Origin: Armatimonadota bacterium
Lineage (GTDB): Bacteria > Armatimonadota > UBA5829
Direction: 5' to 3'
Assembly: GCA_026415535.1 (NCBI GenBank)
Contig: JAOAGX010000122.1
Span: forward strand, 1-6,615
DNA length: 6,615 nt
Shown: positions 1 to 5,619 of the stretch, one piece after another
How positions within the stretch are numbered: the stretch's first letter is position 1
How the letters are laid out: the number at the start of each line of letters is the position of its first letter
The notes under the pieces: model-generated
What the model saw: the letters and a program-made list of their open reading frames with translations, nothing else
Told to the model about the DNA's origin: nothing
The model's database searches: none
Translations under genes and position numbers: made by a program

Positions 1-147
1 CGTGTAAACAGGAGATTCCTCAACACGCTCCGAAAGCAGTTCCTAATATGGCGTACGCTGCGAGCAAGCGAACGGGAGAGATATCTGGCGCAAGCTCGCG
101 CTGGTGAGCCGGGTGAGCCGGGAGAGCCCGCACCGGCGCCGGTGTAG
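1..147 (+). CDS. C-terminal tail of an unidentified protein, 5' end outside the window
   Basis: Frame 1 is open from the first base to a TAG stop at 145-147 and gives 48 residues. The visible tail is strongly basic at first (RVNRRFLNTLRKQFLIWRTL), then has a charged helical stretch (RASERERYLAQARAG). It ends in three tandem GEP triplets followed by APAPV. A basic, amphipathic, proline-ending tail like this suits the cytoplasmic end of a membrane protein, and the next gene is a transporter on the same strand, but that is inference. No domain can be named from this fragment. The 9-bp unit GGTGAGCCG is repeated two and a half times at 103-129, and codon choice looks like that of the neighbours. 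I am fairly sure it is coding, because the frame is clean and low-complexity GEP coding ends exactly at a stop. Confidence 0.6.
   Translation, partial: RVNRRFLNTLRKQFLIWRTLRASERERYLAQARAGEPGEPGEPAPAPV
131..144. repeat. 14-bp perfect palindrome at the end of the partial gene
   Basis: CACCGGCGCCGGTG reads the same on both strands and sits immediately before the TAG stop at 145-147. It encodes the end of the Ala/Pro-rich tail, so it may simply reflect GC-rich Pro/Ala codons. No T-run follows, so it is not an intrinsic terminator by the usual criteria. Confidence 0.4.
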
Positions 148-263
148 AGACACAGGATTGTTGGCCAGTGTTCGCGACGGTGAAGATGTTCTGTAATAAT
201 CCCGGGCGCTACACAGATCTGCGGCGGAAAAAGTAACTTGTAACTCCCAAGGGAGAGATTCTA
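148..263. other. 116-bp intergenic leader upstream of the OPT-like gene
   Basis: This short gap contains an AT-rich TAATAAT at 194-200 that could serve as a -10 box, but no well-spaced -35 was found. It also contains AAGTAACTTG at 231-240 with a second GTAACT at 240-245, and a Shine-Dalgarno region at 251-257. No small coding frame with a ribosome binding site was seen. Confidence 0.35.
244..257 (+). promoter_or_regulatory. Ribosome binding site embedded in an inverted repeat, deciding the TTG start
   Basis: GGGAGAG at 251-257 is a good Shine-Dalgarno sequence six bases before the TTG at 264. The bases just upstream (CTCCC, 244-248) are the perfect complement of GGGAG (251-255), separated only by AA. 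In RNA at least four pairs can form around a CAAG tetraloop, which would hide part of the ribosome binding site. The complementarity is seen directly; a regulatory effect is inferred. Confidence 0.45.
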
Positions 264-2240
264 TTGGCCGAAAGTAGAGACATCGAACAAGCGCGAGAAG
301 TTTTAGAGGAAGTTTCCGGCGACGACGTTAAGCACCAGCAGTTTGAGGATGGCTTGACGCTGCGAACTGTTATAGGTTCGCTTTTCATCGGGTTCATAAT
401 GATGCCGGGGGCGATGTATTTGGGCCTAGTTGCTGGGCAAGGGCTAGGTCCGGCAGCTGCGTGGGTCACGGTCGTGCTTTTCTCCGAGATCGCGCGGAGG
501 TCTTTCCAACCTCTTAAGAGGCAGGAGCTTTACATGCTCCTGTATATCGCCGGCGGATTGGTAGGGGCGGCCAACAGCGGTTTCCACGCACTGATCTGGA
601 ATCAGTATCTTGTTCAGTGCCCACAGATCGGCGAACTTGCCAAAGAAATTCCTACGTGGGTTGCGCCGCGCGCAAACGACCCTGCCATTGTTCAACGGAC
701 GTTTCTGAGTATGTCCTGGCTTGTACCGATTGTCCTGATTGTGGTGAACGAGATCTTGGGCAGGATGATCTGGATAGGCGGCGGATATGCGGTTTTCCGA
801 ATCACCTCCGACCTCGAACGGCTTCCATTCCCGTTTGCTCCAATCGCGGCAGCAGGAGCAACTGCCCTGGCTGAGGCAGGAACCAAAGAAGAGTCCTGGC
901 GTTGGCAGGTATTTTCAACGGGCACGGTCGTGGGCCTGCTGTTTGGGTTTATCTACGTCTTCATTCCCATAGTAACCGGTGTTATATTCGGCACCCCGGT
1001 TCAGTTGATACCTATCCCATTCATAGACTTTACTCAGAACACTGAAAACATACTGCCAGCCGCTTGGTCTGCCTTGTCAGGAGATATAGGCATAGTGTTG
1101 TGGGGGTTTGTTGTCCCATTCCCAATCATATTGGGTTCTTTCATTAGTTCGACTATATGCGGGATTGGACTGAACCCTATACTCTATCACATGGGCATGT
1201 TCCCAGACTGGAAGCACGGAACCCCATATCTGCAAACCCAGATGGCCACTTCAATTGATTTCTGGATGAGTGTGGGAATCGGAACGGCTTTGGGTATTGC
1301 GTTGATAGGTTTGGGAACCGTAACAGTTGGTGCGATCAAGTCGATGCGCGATTCGGAACGCCCTACGTTGAAGCGCACCGCACCACCAGGCAGGGGTGAC
1401 TGGAACATCTGGCTTTCTATAGGCGTTTTCTTCTTCGCCGTAATTGTTCAGATTGGCATTACTCACTGGCTTGTGCCGGGGTTTCCTGTGTGGATACTAC
1501 TTGCATACGGATTGGTTTATACACCACTCATATCCTATACTTCGGCAAGGTTGATCGGACTAACGGGCCGGGGAGTTGGTTTTCCTTACCTGAGAGAAGC
1601 GACGATCATCAAAAGCGGCTACCAAGGCTCCGATATCTGGTTTGCGGGTATCCCTATGATTGATGTCGGCGGCCAAGCACAGCACTTCCGCGAGATCGAA
1701 CTTACCGGCACCAAGTTTACAAGCATCATAAAAGCCGAGCTTTTAAAACTGGCAGTTATCCTGCCTGCCAGCTTCGCTTTCTGGAGCTTTTTCTGGAAAA
1801 CCAGTCCTATTCCGTCCGCGCAGTTTCCATTTGTTCAAAAGATGTGGCCTGTTCAAGCTACAATGGCCTCGATCTGGTGGACTGCAAACCGAAAAAGCAT
1901 CACTGAAAACTGGCTGCTGTCAGCTCTTCGACCTCCTGTCATCATTGGAGCGGGCATCGGAACTCTCGCACTCTATGCTATCGCGAGTATGTTTAAGCTG
2001 CCGGTGATGTTCTTCTATGGCTTTATAAGCGGGATCGGCGGTCAACCGATGGATCAGATTCCCATGTTCGCTGGTGCGTTGCTCGGCAGGTACTATTTCC
2101 GCAAGCGTTTCGGGCCAGTGAAGTGGGCACAGTATGCGCCGGTGCTGATTGCCGGCTTCGGTTGCGGGACCGGGTTGACTGCCATGACCGGCATTGCCGT
2201 TGCACTTGTCACCAAGTCGGTGAACTATTTGCCGTTCTAG
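264..2240 (+). CDS. OPT-like (oligopeptide transporter family-like) polytopic membrane transporter
   Basis: A 658-residue integral membrane protein with about 12-14 hydrophobic segments, for example near residues 33-55, 88-115, 148-172, 216-242, 275-300, 330-358, 380-402, 405-425, 488-510, 555-577 and 622-650. The N-terminal 30 residues are hydrophilic and there is no cleavable signal peptide. Length and layout fit the OPT superfamily, whose members move oligopeptides or metal chelates across the inner membrane. The best motifs are YLGLVAGQGLG (residues 52-62) and ERLPFPFAPIAAAGATALAE (185-204), which recall the OPT LPFP-x-A signature followed by a small-residue helix. A cytoplasmic or loop region follows at about 360-378. 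The substrate cannot be told from sequence. The TTG start is chosen because a Shine-Dalgarno lies six bases upstream; the first ATG in frame would remove 45 residues, including part of TM1. It is followed by a 150-bp gap. The family call is a recognition from memory; the transporter call is firm. Confidence 0.7.
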   Translation: MAESRDIEQAREVLEEVSGDDVKHQQFEDGLTLRTVIGSLFIGFIMMPGAMYLGLVAGQGLGPAAAWVTVVLFSEIARRSFQPLKRQELYMLLYIAGGLVGAANSGFHALIWNQYLVQCPQIGELAKEIPTWVAPRANDPAIVQRTFLSMSWLVPIVLIVVNEILGRMIWIGGGYAVFRITSDLERLPFPFAPIAAAGATALAEAGTKEESWRWQVFSTGTVVGLLFGFIYVFIPIVTGVIFGTPVQLIPIPFIDFTQNTENILPAAWSALSGDIGIVLWGFVVPFPIILGSFISSTICGIGLNPILYHMGMFPDWKHGTPYLQTQMATSIDFWMSVGIGTALGIALIGLGTVTVGAIKSMRDSERPTLKRTAPPGRGDWNIWLSIGVFFFAVIVQIGITHWLVPGFPVWILLAYGLVYTPLISYTSARLIGLTGRGVGFPYLREATIIKSGYQGSDIWFAGIPMIDVGGQAQHFREIELTGTKFTSIIKAELLKLAVILPASFAFWSFFWKTSPIPSAQFPFVQKMWPVQATMASIWWTANRKSITENWLLSALRPPVIIGAGIGTLALYAIASMFKLPVMFFYGFISGIGGQPMDQIPMFAGALLGRYYFRKRFGPVKWAQYAPVLIAGFGCGTGLTAMTGIAVALVTKSVNYLPF

Positions 2241-2243
2241 GGA

Positions 2244-2378
2244 GTTGTCAGTAGTCGGTGTACAGTTTTCAGTATTGGCTCTACAGGGACGGGCACGCAG
2301 GTGCTCCCGCTGTGCGTAGTACACTTAGCTTCGTGGATATATGAACACTACGGGTACTGACAACCGGTAACTGAAAAC
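2244..2378. repeat. Degenerate inverted-repeat element between two genes (REP/MITE-like)
   Basis: GTTGTCAGTA at 2244-2253 is the perfect reverse complement of TACTGACAAC at 2355-2364. A sister motif GTTTTCAGT at 2265-2273 is matched by its reverse complement ACTGAAAAC at 2370-2378. The intervening part has a GC-rich hairpin, GGGCAC-GCAG-GTGCTC, at 2291-2306. Short GTTGTCAGT/GTTTTCAGT strings of this kind occur as dispersed intergenic repeats in several bacterial groups (from memory). The element fills most of the 150-bp gap and ends 12 bp before the next start codon. No transposase gene is present, so it could be a non-autonomous or decayed element, or a processed mRNA hairpin. Confidence 0.5.
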
Positions 2379-2390
2379 CGAGAAATACGA

Positions 2391-3293
2391 ATGTCCGAAA
2401 AATGGGCCACGGCAGCGTGGCATGGAATATCGCTTAGAGTTCCAACCGACTGGAGTCTGGTTGGGGTAAGCGGGGACGAGAAAAAAGGTTATATGAGGGT
2501 GGACGGCCCTATTGCATCCGCGCTGGAGGTTAGATGGTCAACCGCCGGTGGCAGGCCGCCGAATTTGATGGCCAAGGGCCGTGAGTTTCTCTCGACACTC
2601 GAAAAAGGCGCACGGAAAAAGCCGTTCAAGTTCACGAGCAAGATTAAGCAGGAAGGTGACGCAGTTAGGTTTGAGTGGAAGGCTGACCGGATAGGACAAG
2701 GGCCACTTGCTTACTGTGCGCAGTGCGACCGGGTGCTTATTGCGCAGATGGTTTCGCCACGGGACGAAGATGTCTCCAAGATCGCGCGTGTAGTGCTGGA
2801 TTCTATGCGGGATCATCGAAGCGATGGGTGGACAAGCTGGGCACTGTATGGACTGGAATTTGCGGTTCCAAAGGGCTACGCTATCGAAAAGCATTCGCTG
2901 ATGTCGGGATACCTATCGCTTGCGTTCAAGAATCGTGGGAAACGGCTTATTGTCGAGCGATGGGGTTTGGCCGAAACGATGCTTGGCGGGGATAGCCTTG
3001 CTGATTGGTATCGCAAGGACATATTGCCAGATATCAAGGGCTTTCGGACTGAGATCATAGAGGATCGGATCGGCGAGCACCAAGGGCTTCGAGTCACAGG
3101 TACGGCAGCCGGAATCAAACAAACCCTGAAAACTGCAGCGGCGTCGCTGACGCTGCACCCAAACCCAACAAAGCTGACGGGTTACGCCTGGTGGTGCGAG
3201 GCGTCGAATAGACTTTTTAGCGTTCGGGCCACGCACTTGGACGGCGAAGAGGTGGCGGAGATAGTCCGCGACTTTATCAAGTGCCATAACTAA
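2391..3293 (+). CDS. Soluble protein with two tandem copies of one domain, function unknown
   Basis: A 300-residue protein without signal peptide or membrane segments, so probably cytoplasmic. It is built from two similar halves of about 140 residues. GISLRVPTDW (12-21) matches GLEFAVPKGY (154-163). YMRVDGPIASALEVRW (34-49) matches YLSLAFKNRGKRLIVERW (174-191). YCAQCDRVLIAQM...VSKIARVVLDSM (108-139) matches WWCEASNRLFSVR...VAEIVRDFI (267-296). Each half runs from a beta-rich start with a G-[IL]-x-[LF]-x-VP motif, through a central strand pair, to a final strand and helix. This order recalls the MOG1/PsbP/DcrB-type alpha-beta fold, but that is a guess from pattern alone. The first half has a CxxC (Cys109, Cys112); the second keeps one nearby Cys (269). 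The ATG has only a weak GAGAA-like ribosome site. It precedes the PqqD-like gene by 180 bp on the same strand. No catalytic residues are recognised. Confidence 0.75.
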   Translation: MSEKWATAAWHGISLRVPTDWSLVGVSGDEKKGYMRVDGPIASALEVRWSTAGGRPPNLMAKGREFLSTLEKGARKKPFKFTSKIKQEGDAVRFEWKADRIGQGPLAYCAQCDRVLIAQMVSPRDEDVSKIARVVLDSMRDHRSDGWTSWALYGLEFAVPKGYAIEKHSLMSGYLSLAFKNRGKRLIVERWGLAETMLGGDSLADWYRKDILPDIKGFRTEIIEDRIGEHQGLRVTGTAAGIKQTLKTAAASLTLHPNPTKLTGYAWWCEASNRLFSVRATHLDGEEVAEIVRDFIKCHN

Positions 3294-3473
3294 CGCAGCA
3301 TTATGCGAGGCCGCTGAGCATATGTCATTAAACAATGTTGCTGGATTTGCTTCAGTGAGCTTTACTAAAATGTAAGTTACTCAGGCTACTTTTTTAGATT
3401 GCTCAAGTTACTTGACGTTAGTCACTGAGTGTATGAGTCATAGCCGTAATAACATTAAGGTGCGCCAAGACGA
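3294..3473. other. 180-bp intergenic region with repeated AAGTTACT motifs
   Basis: AT-rich gap upstream of the PqqD-like gene. AAGTTACT occurs at 3374-3381 and again at 3405-3412, spaced by 31 bp, about three helical turns. The second copy lies inside the near-palindrome CAAGT-T-ACTTG (3404-3414). CAGTGA at 3353-3358 is inverted as TCACTG at 3422-3427. A TTGACG (3412-3417) looks like a -35 box but no good -10 follows at 16-18 bp. AAGGTG at 3457-3462 is the likely ribosome binding site of the next gene, 11 bp before ATG. This probably contains the promoter for the downstream cassette, but I cannot fix its position. Confidence 0.4.
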
Positions 3474-3905
3474 ATGAGTGCGCTAAGCGAAACGATATCC
3501 AAATACATCCCATTTGCGCCGAAAAAGCCGAAGATTGACCGGAAGCAGGCACTGGCCGTGGTGCCGGTGAGAAACCCGCTGATCGAGTGGGAGCGCAAGG
3601 GTAAAGAAATCCACCTGACTATTCCGGTGCGCAACGATCGCATTGCGAAGCTGGTGAAGCGGCTCGTCCGCAATTTGCCCGATAAGCGTCAGGTTGCGCT
3701 TGACGAGGTCGGCTCGCGAGTGTGGGAACTTTGCAACGGAGAACGCAACATCAACGAAATAGTGGAATCGGTCTCGAAGGATTACAAGTTGACTCGCCGA
3801 GAGGCGGAAGCATCGGTTACGATGTTTCTCCAAACACTGGCGAAGCGCAGCTACATTGGCCTTTTGTCTGCGGGAGGTAGCAACAGTGCCAAACGAAAGC
3901 GTTAA
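3474..3905 (+). CDS. PqqD-family protein (winged-helix, RRE-like)
   Basis: A 143-residue basic protein with no signal peptide or membrane helix. Residues 1-28 are a Lys/Pro-rich leader; the PqqD-like domain spans about 30-132. It shows strands (LIEWERKGKEIHLTIPVR, 36-53) and then the hallmark helices: DEVGSRVWELCNGERNINEI (77-96), VESVSKDYKLTRREAEASV (97-115) and a final helix MFLQTLAKRSYIGLL (117-131). The pattern W-x-L-C-x-G-x-x-x-[IV]-x-E-I followed by a last helix ending in a small wing is typical of PqqD (PF05402), the domain also known as the RiPP recognition element. In PQQ and RiPP pathways it binds a leader peptide and hands it to a modifying enzyme. No such enzyme is visible here. 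The last 20 bp overlap the permease start, implying translational coupling, so a role with the ABC system is likely. The tail SNSAKRKR is very basic. The domain call is good; the job is unknown. Confidence 0.8.
   Translation: MSALSETISKYIPFAPKKPKIDRKQALAVVPVRNPLIEWERKGKEIHLTIPVRNDRIAKLVKRLVRNLPDKRQVALDEVGSRVWELCNGERNINEIVESVSKDYKLTRREAEASVTMFLQTLAKRSYIGLLSAGGSNSAKRKR
3872..3888 (+). promoter_or_regulatory. Ribosome binding site and GTG start of the permease
   Basis: GGGAGG at 3872-3877 is a near-perfect Shine-Dalgarno, eight bases before GTG at 3886-3888. It lies within the end of the PqqD-like gene. It argues against the upstream in-frame TTG at 3856, which would lengthen the protein by 10 residues and place this site inside the coding sequence. 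Confidence 0.75.
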
Positions 3906-5502
3906 ATCCGCCGTTGGGCGGCAGACCCAACTGCCGTTTAAGCGGGCGTTTGAGATCAGCCTGAAGAGTCTGCGAATCAGGTTCTGGCGTTCTATGATTA
4001 CGGCAGGCGGTATATTCCTTGGAATTGCGTTTCTAACTGTAGTGTTGACCCAGTCGTTGATGCAATGGCCTGTCCCAGAAAAAGTCAGTGCCGGATACGT
4101 GCGGGTCGATGGACAGGTCAATGCTCCAGGTGATTTCGAGGCTTGGACGCCTGTCAGGGTAGAAGAGGGCCTGAAGGCAGGTATTCCAGAGGATGTGATA
4201 AAGCGGGTGGCCGATGAGAACGGCACGTTTCCTTTAAGGGTAATCGTCCAGGGGAAGATTGACGCCAGAAGGGCCGATGTTAACCTCAGACGGGTGGAAC
4301 AAGAACGCAAGGGACTTTGGAAGATCAAAGATGCTCTGGCTTTCTACGTTAGTGCGGCAGCAGATGCCGACCTGAAGATTGCTGACGCGATCAAGTATGG
4401 TGTGCCAAAACGAGTGGCTCACAGCCTCGCCCTACTAAACGAGGCTCGCAAGGAGCTGGAAGCCGAACTTGCCAAGTCGCCCAACGGCAAGGAGACCAGG
4501 CGAGCAAGACAGCTCAGGGAAGAAATGGATTTTTATTTGATGGCTGCCATAGACAAGAACGTTAGGCTCAGCGAGGCTCCGGGAAAGGCTCGTAAGATGC
4601 CCAAGGATACGGATACGTTCAAAGGAAGTGACCTGGGAGACGTGGTGCGAGAGCAGCCGAACTGGATTAATCCTCTATACTCGGGGGCAGTACTGGACCA
4701 GGATATCAACGTTGAGGACGGAGTTAAGTGCGGTGTGCCGCGGGCGATTGCCAGGTACTTGGCTGGTGAGGGCAGGACCTTCAGGGCGGGACCTCTAAAC
4801 GACGTGATCAAGGGCCACGATAGGTGGGTGCAAATCTGGCGACGCCGAGCGGAGCGCAATGCCATATTTAAGACCGTTCCTGACAACGCAATTGCCGTGT
4901 TGGCAAAGACCCATGCCAGGACTCTGAACGACATTCTTGCCGATGCCAAAAAAGTTGCCGAGGATGCCGATCTGACCAACGTAATGGTCGTAAACAAGGA
5001 TCGTAAGATAAAAGCCGACTTTGCGCGGGACGGCAAAGCCGCCGGAGTGGTAAAGCTGCAAGACGGCGATAACGTTTACGTGCCCGATCGGAACAGCCGC
5101 TATCGGATGATTTGGTTGGTGGTAATGTCACTCCTGGTTTGTATGGTAGGGATTACTAACAGCATGTTGATGGCTGTCACCGAGCGCTACAAGGAGATAG
5201 GAACCATGAAATGTCTCGGGGCGCTGGACAAGTTCGTCGTAGAGTTGTTTATGCTGGAATCAGGGATGATGGGAATAGTGGCTTCTGTTCTCGGATGGCT
5301 GGTCGGATTTATTGTGATTGTCGTGCTCGCGGGAGCAACGAGGGGCTGGGACTTGGTGGCCAATATGGAGGCAATGGACATACTCAAGACGTTTGGTCAG
5401 GCCGTTGCAGTAGGACTCCTGCTGACGATTATTGCAACAATAGCGCCAGCCAAACGAGCTGCGGATATGCCGCCCGCGATGGCTTTGCGTTCGGAAATCT
5501 GA
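3886..5502 (+). CDS. FtsX/MacB-type ABC transporter permease with an atypical SLBB-like extracytoplasmic domain
   Basis: A 538-residue permease with the 1+3 helix plan of the type VII (MacB/LolE/FtsX) family. TM1 is near residues 36-57, a large extracytoplasmic region follows at 58-405, then TM2 407-429, TM3 457-483 and TM4 503-523. The C-terminal half is classic: GITNSMLMAVTERYKEIGTMKCLGA (422-446) is the coupling helix region and APAKRAADMPPAMALRSE (520-537) the conserved end. The extracytoplasmic part does not look like the usual MacB core. It opens with YVRVDGQVNAPGDF (71-84), which fits the SLBB pattern V-x-G-x-V-x-x-PG. It closes with NVMVVN...VVKLQDGDNVYVP (365-400), like the end of an SLBB domain in polysaccharide exporters. 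Between them a [VI]x[DE][GA][LIV]KxG[IV]P motif recurs at 92-101, 165-174 and 276-285. Such permeases use ATP to move or pull on substrates in the periplasm rather than importing them. It overlaps the PqqD-like gene by 20 bp and is followed by its ATPase. The permease call is firm, the SLBB call tentative. Confidence 0.88.
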   Translation: MPNESVKSAVGRQTQLPFKRAFEISLKSLRIRFWRSMITAGGIFLGIAFLTVVLTQSLMQWPVPEKVSAGYVRVDGQVNAPGDFEAWTPVRVEEGLKAGIPEDVIKRVADENGTFPLRVIVQGKIDARRADVNLRRVEQERKGLWKIKDALAFYVSAAADADLKIADAIKYGVPKRVAHSLALLNEARKELEAELAKSPNGKETRRARQLREEMDFYLMAAIDKNVRLSEAPGKARKMPKDTDTFKGSDLGDVVREQPNWINPLYSGAVLDQDINVEDGVKCGVPRAIARYLAGEGRTFRAGPLNDVIKGHDRWVQIWRRRAERNAIFKTVPDNAIAVLAKTHARTLNDILADAKKVAEDADLTNVMVVNKDRKIKADFARDGKAAGVVKLQDGDNVYVPDRNSRYRMIWLVVMSLLVCMVGITNSMLMAVTERYKEIGTMKCLGALDKFVVELFMLESGMMGIVASVLGWLVGFIVIVVLAGATRGWDLVANMEAMDILKTFGQAVAVGLLLTIIATIAPAKRAADMPPAMALRSEI

Positions 5503-5619
5503 CTCGTTCATCAGCTCTATTCTCAATAGGATAGCGGTGTATTTTAGGTATTCTGTCTCCTAGAAGGATATAGGGTAGGAAGTGAAGCTTGAGATTATAC
5601 ACTGAGGTGAAATCGGCAT
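5503..5619. other. 117-bp gap between permease and ATPase genes
   Basis: Unusually long for two genes that should be co-expressed. It holds small AT-rich inverted repeats, CTATT-CTC-AATAG at 5517-5529 and TCCT-AGA-AGGA at 5558-5568, neither strong enough to be a terminator. GAGGTGA at 5604-5610 is a strong ribosome binding site nine bases before the ATPase ATG. A TATACA at 5596-5601 could be a -10 box, but no matching -35 is convincing. Only frames of 7-8 codons are present. Confidence 0.4.

Noticed and set aside
1920..2324. 134-codon minus-strand frame spanning the end of the transporter gene and the gap
   Set aside because: It is mostly antisense to conserved transmembrane helices, has no motifs, and starts within the inverted-repeat region.
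3322..3375. A 17-residue frame (MSLNNVAGFASVSFTKM) upstream of the PqqD-like gene, considered as a RiPP precursor
   Set aside because: It is very short, has no well-spaced ribosome site, and lacks a leader-core layout or the Cys/Ser/Thr-rich core expected of a precursor.
3412..3440. TTGACG as a sigma-70 -35 box before the PqqD-like gene
   Set aside because: No acceptable -10 hexamer lies 16-18 bp downstream; the nearest AT-rich hexamers are too close or too far.
3856..3885. Upstream TTG start for the permease, adding 10 residues
   Set aside because: The strong GGGAGG site at 3872-3877 is correctly spaced for GTG at 3886 and would lie inside the coding sequence if the TTG were used.
3483..4328. 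281-codon open frame on the minus strand
   Set aside because: It lies opposite the PqqD-like gene and the permease N-terminus, both of which have clear family motifs. Its translation is Arg/Ser/Thr-rich without domain features and it has no ribosome site, so it is an antisense shadow.
4533..5036. 167-codon minus-strand frame opposite the permease
   Set aside because: Composition is typical of antisense translation of a coding region, and the opposite strand encodes the extracytoplasmic domain of the permease.
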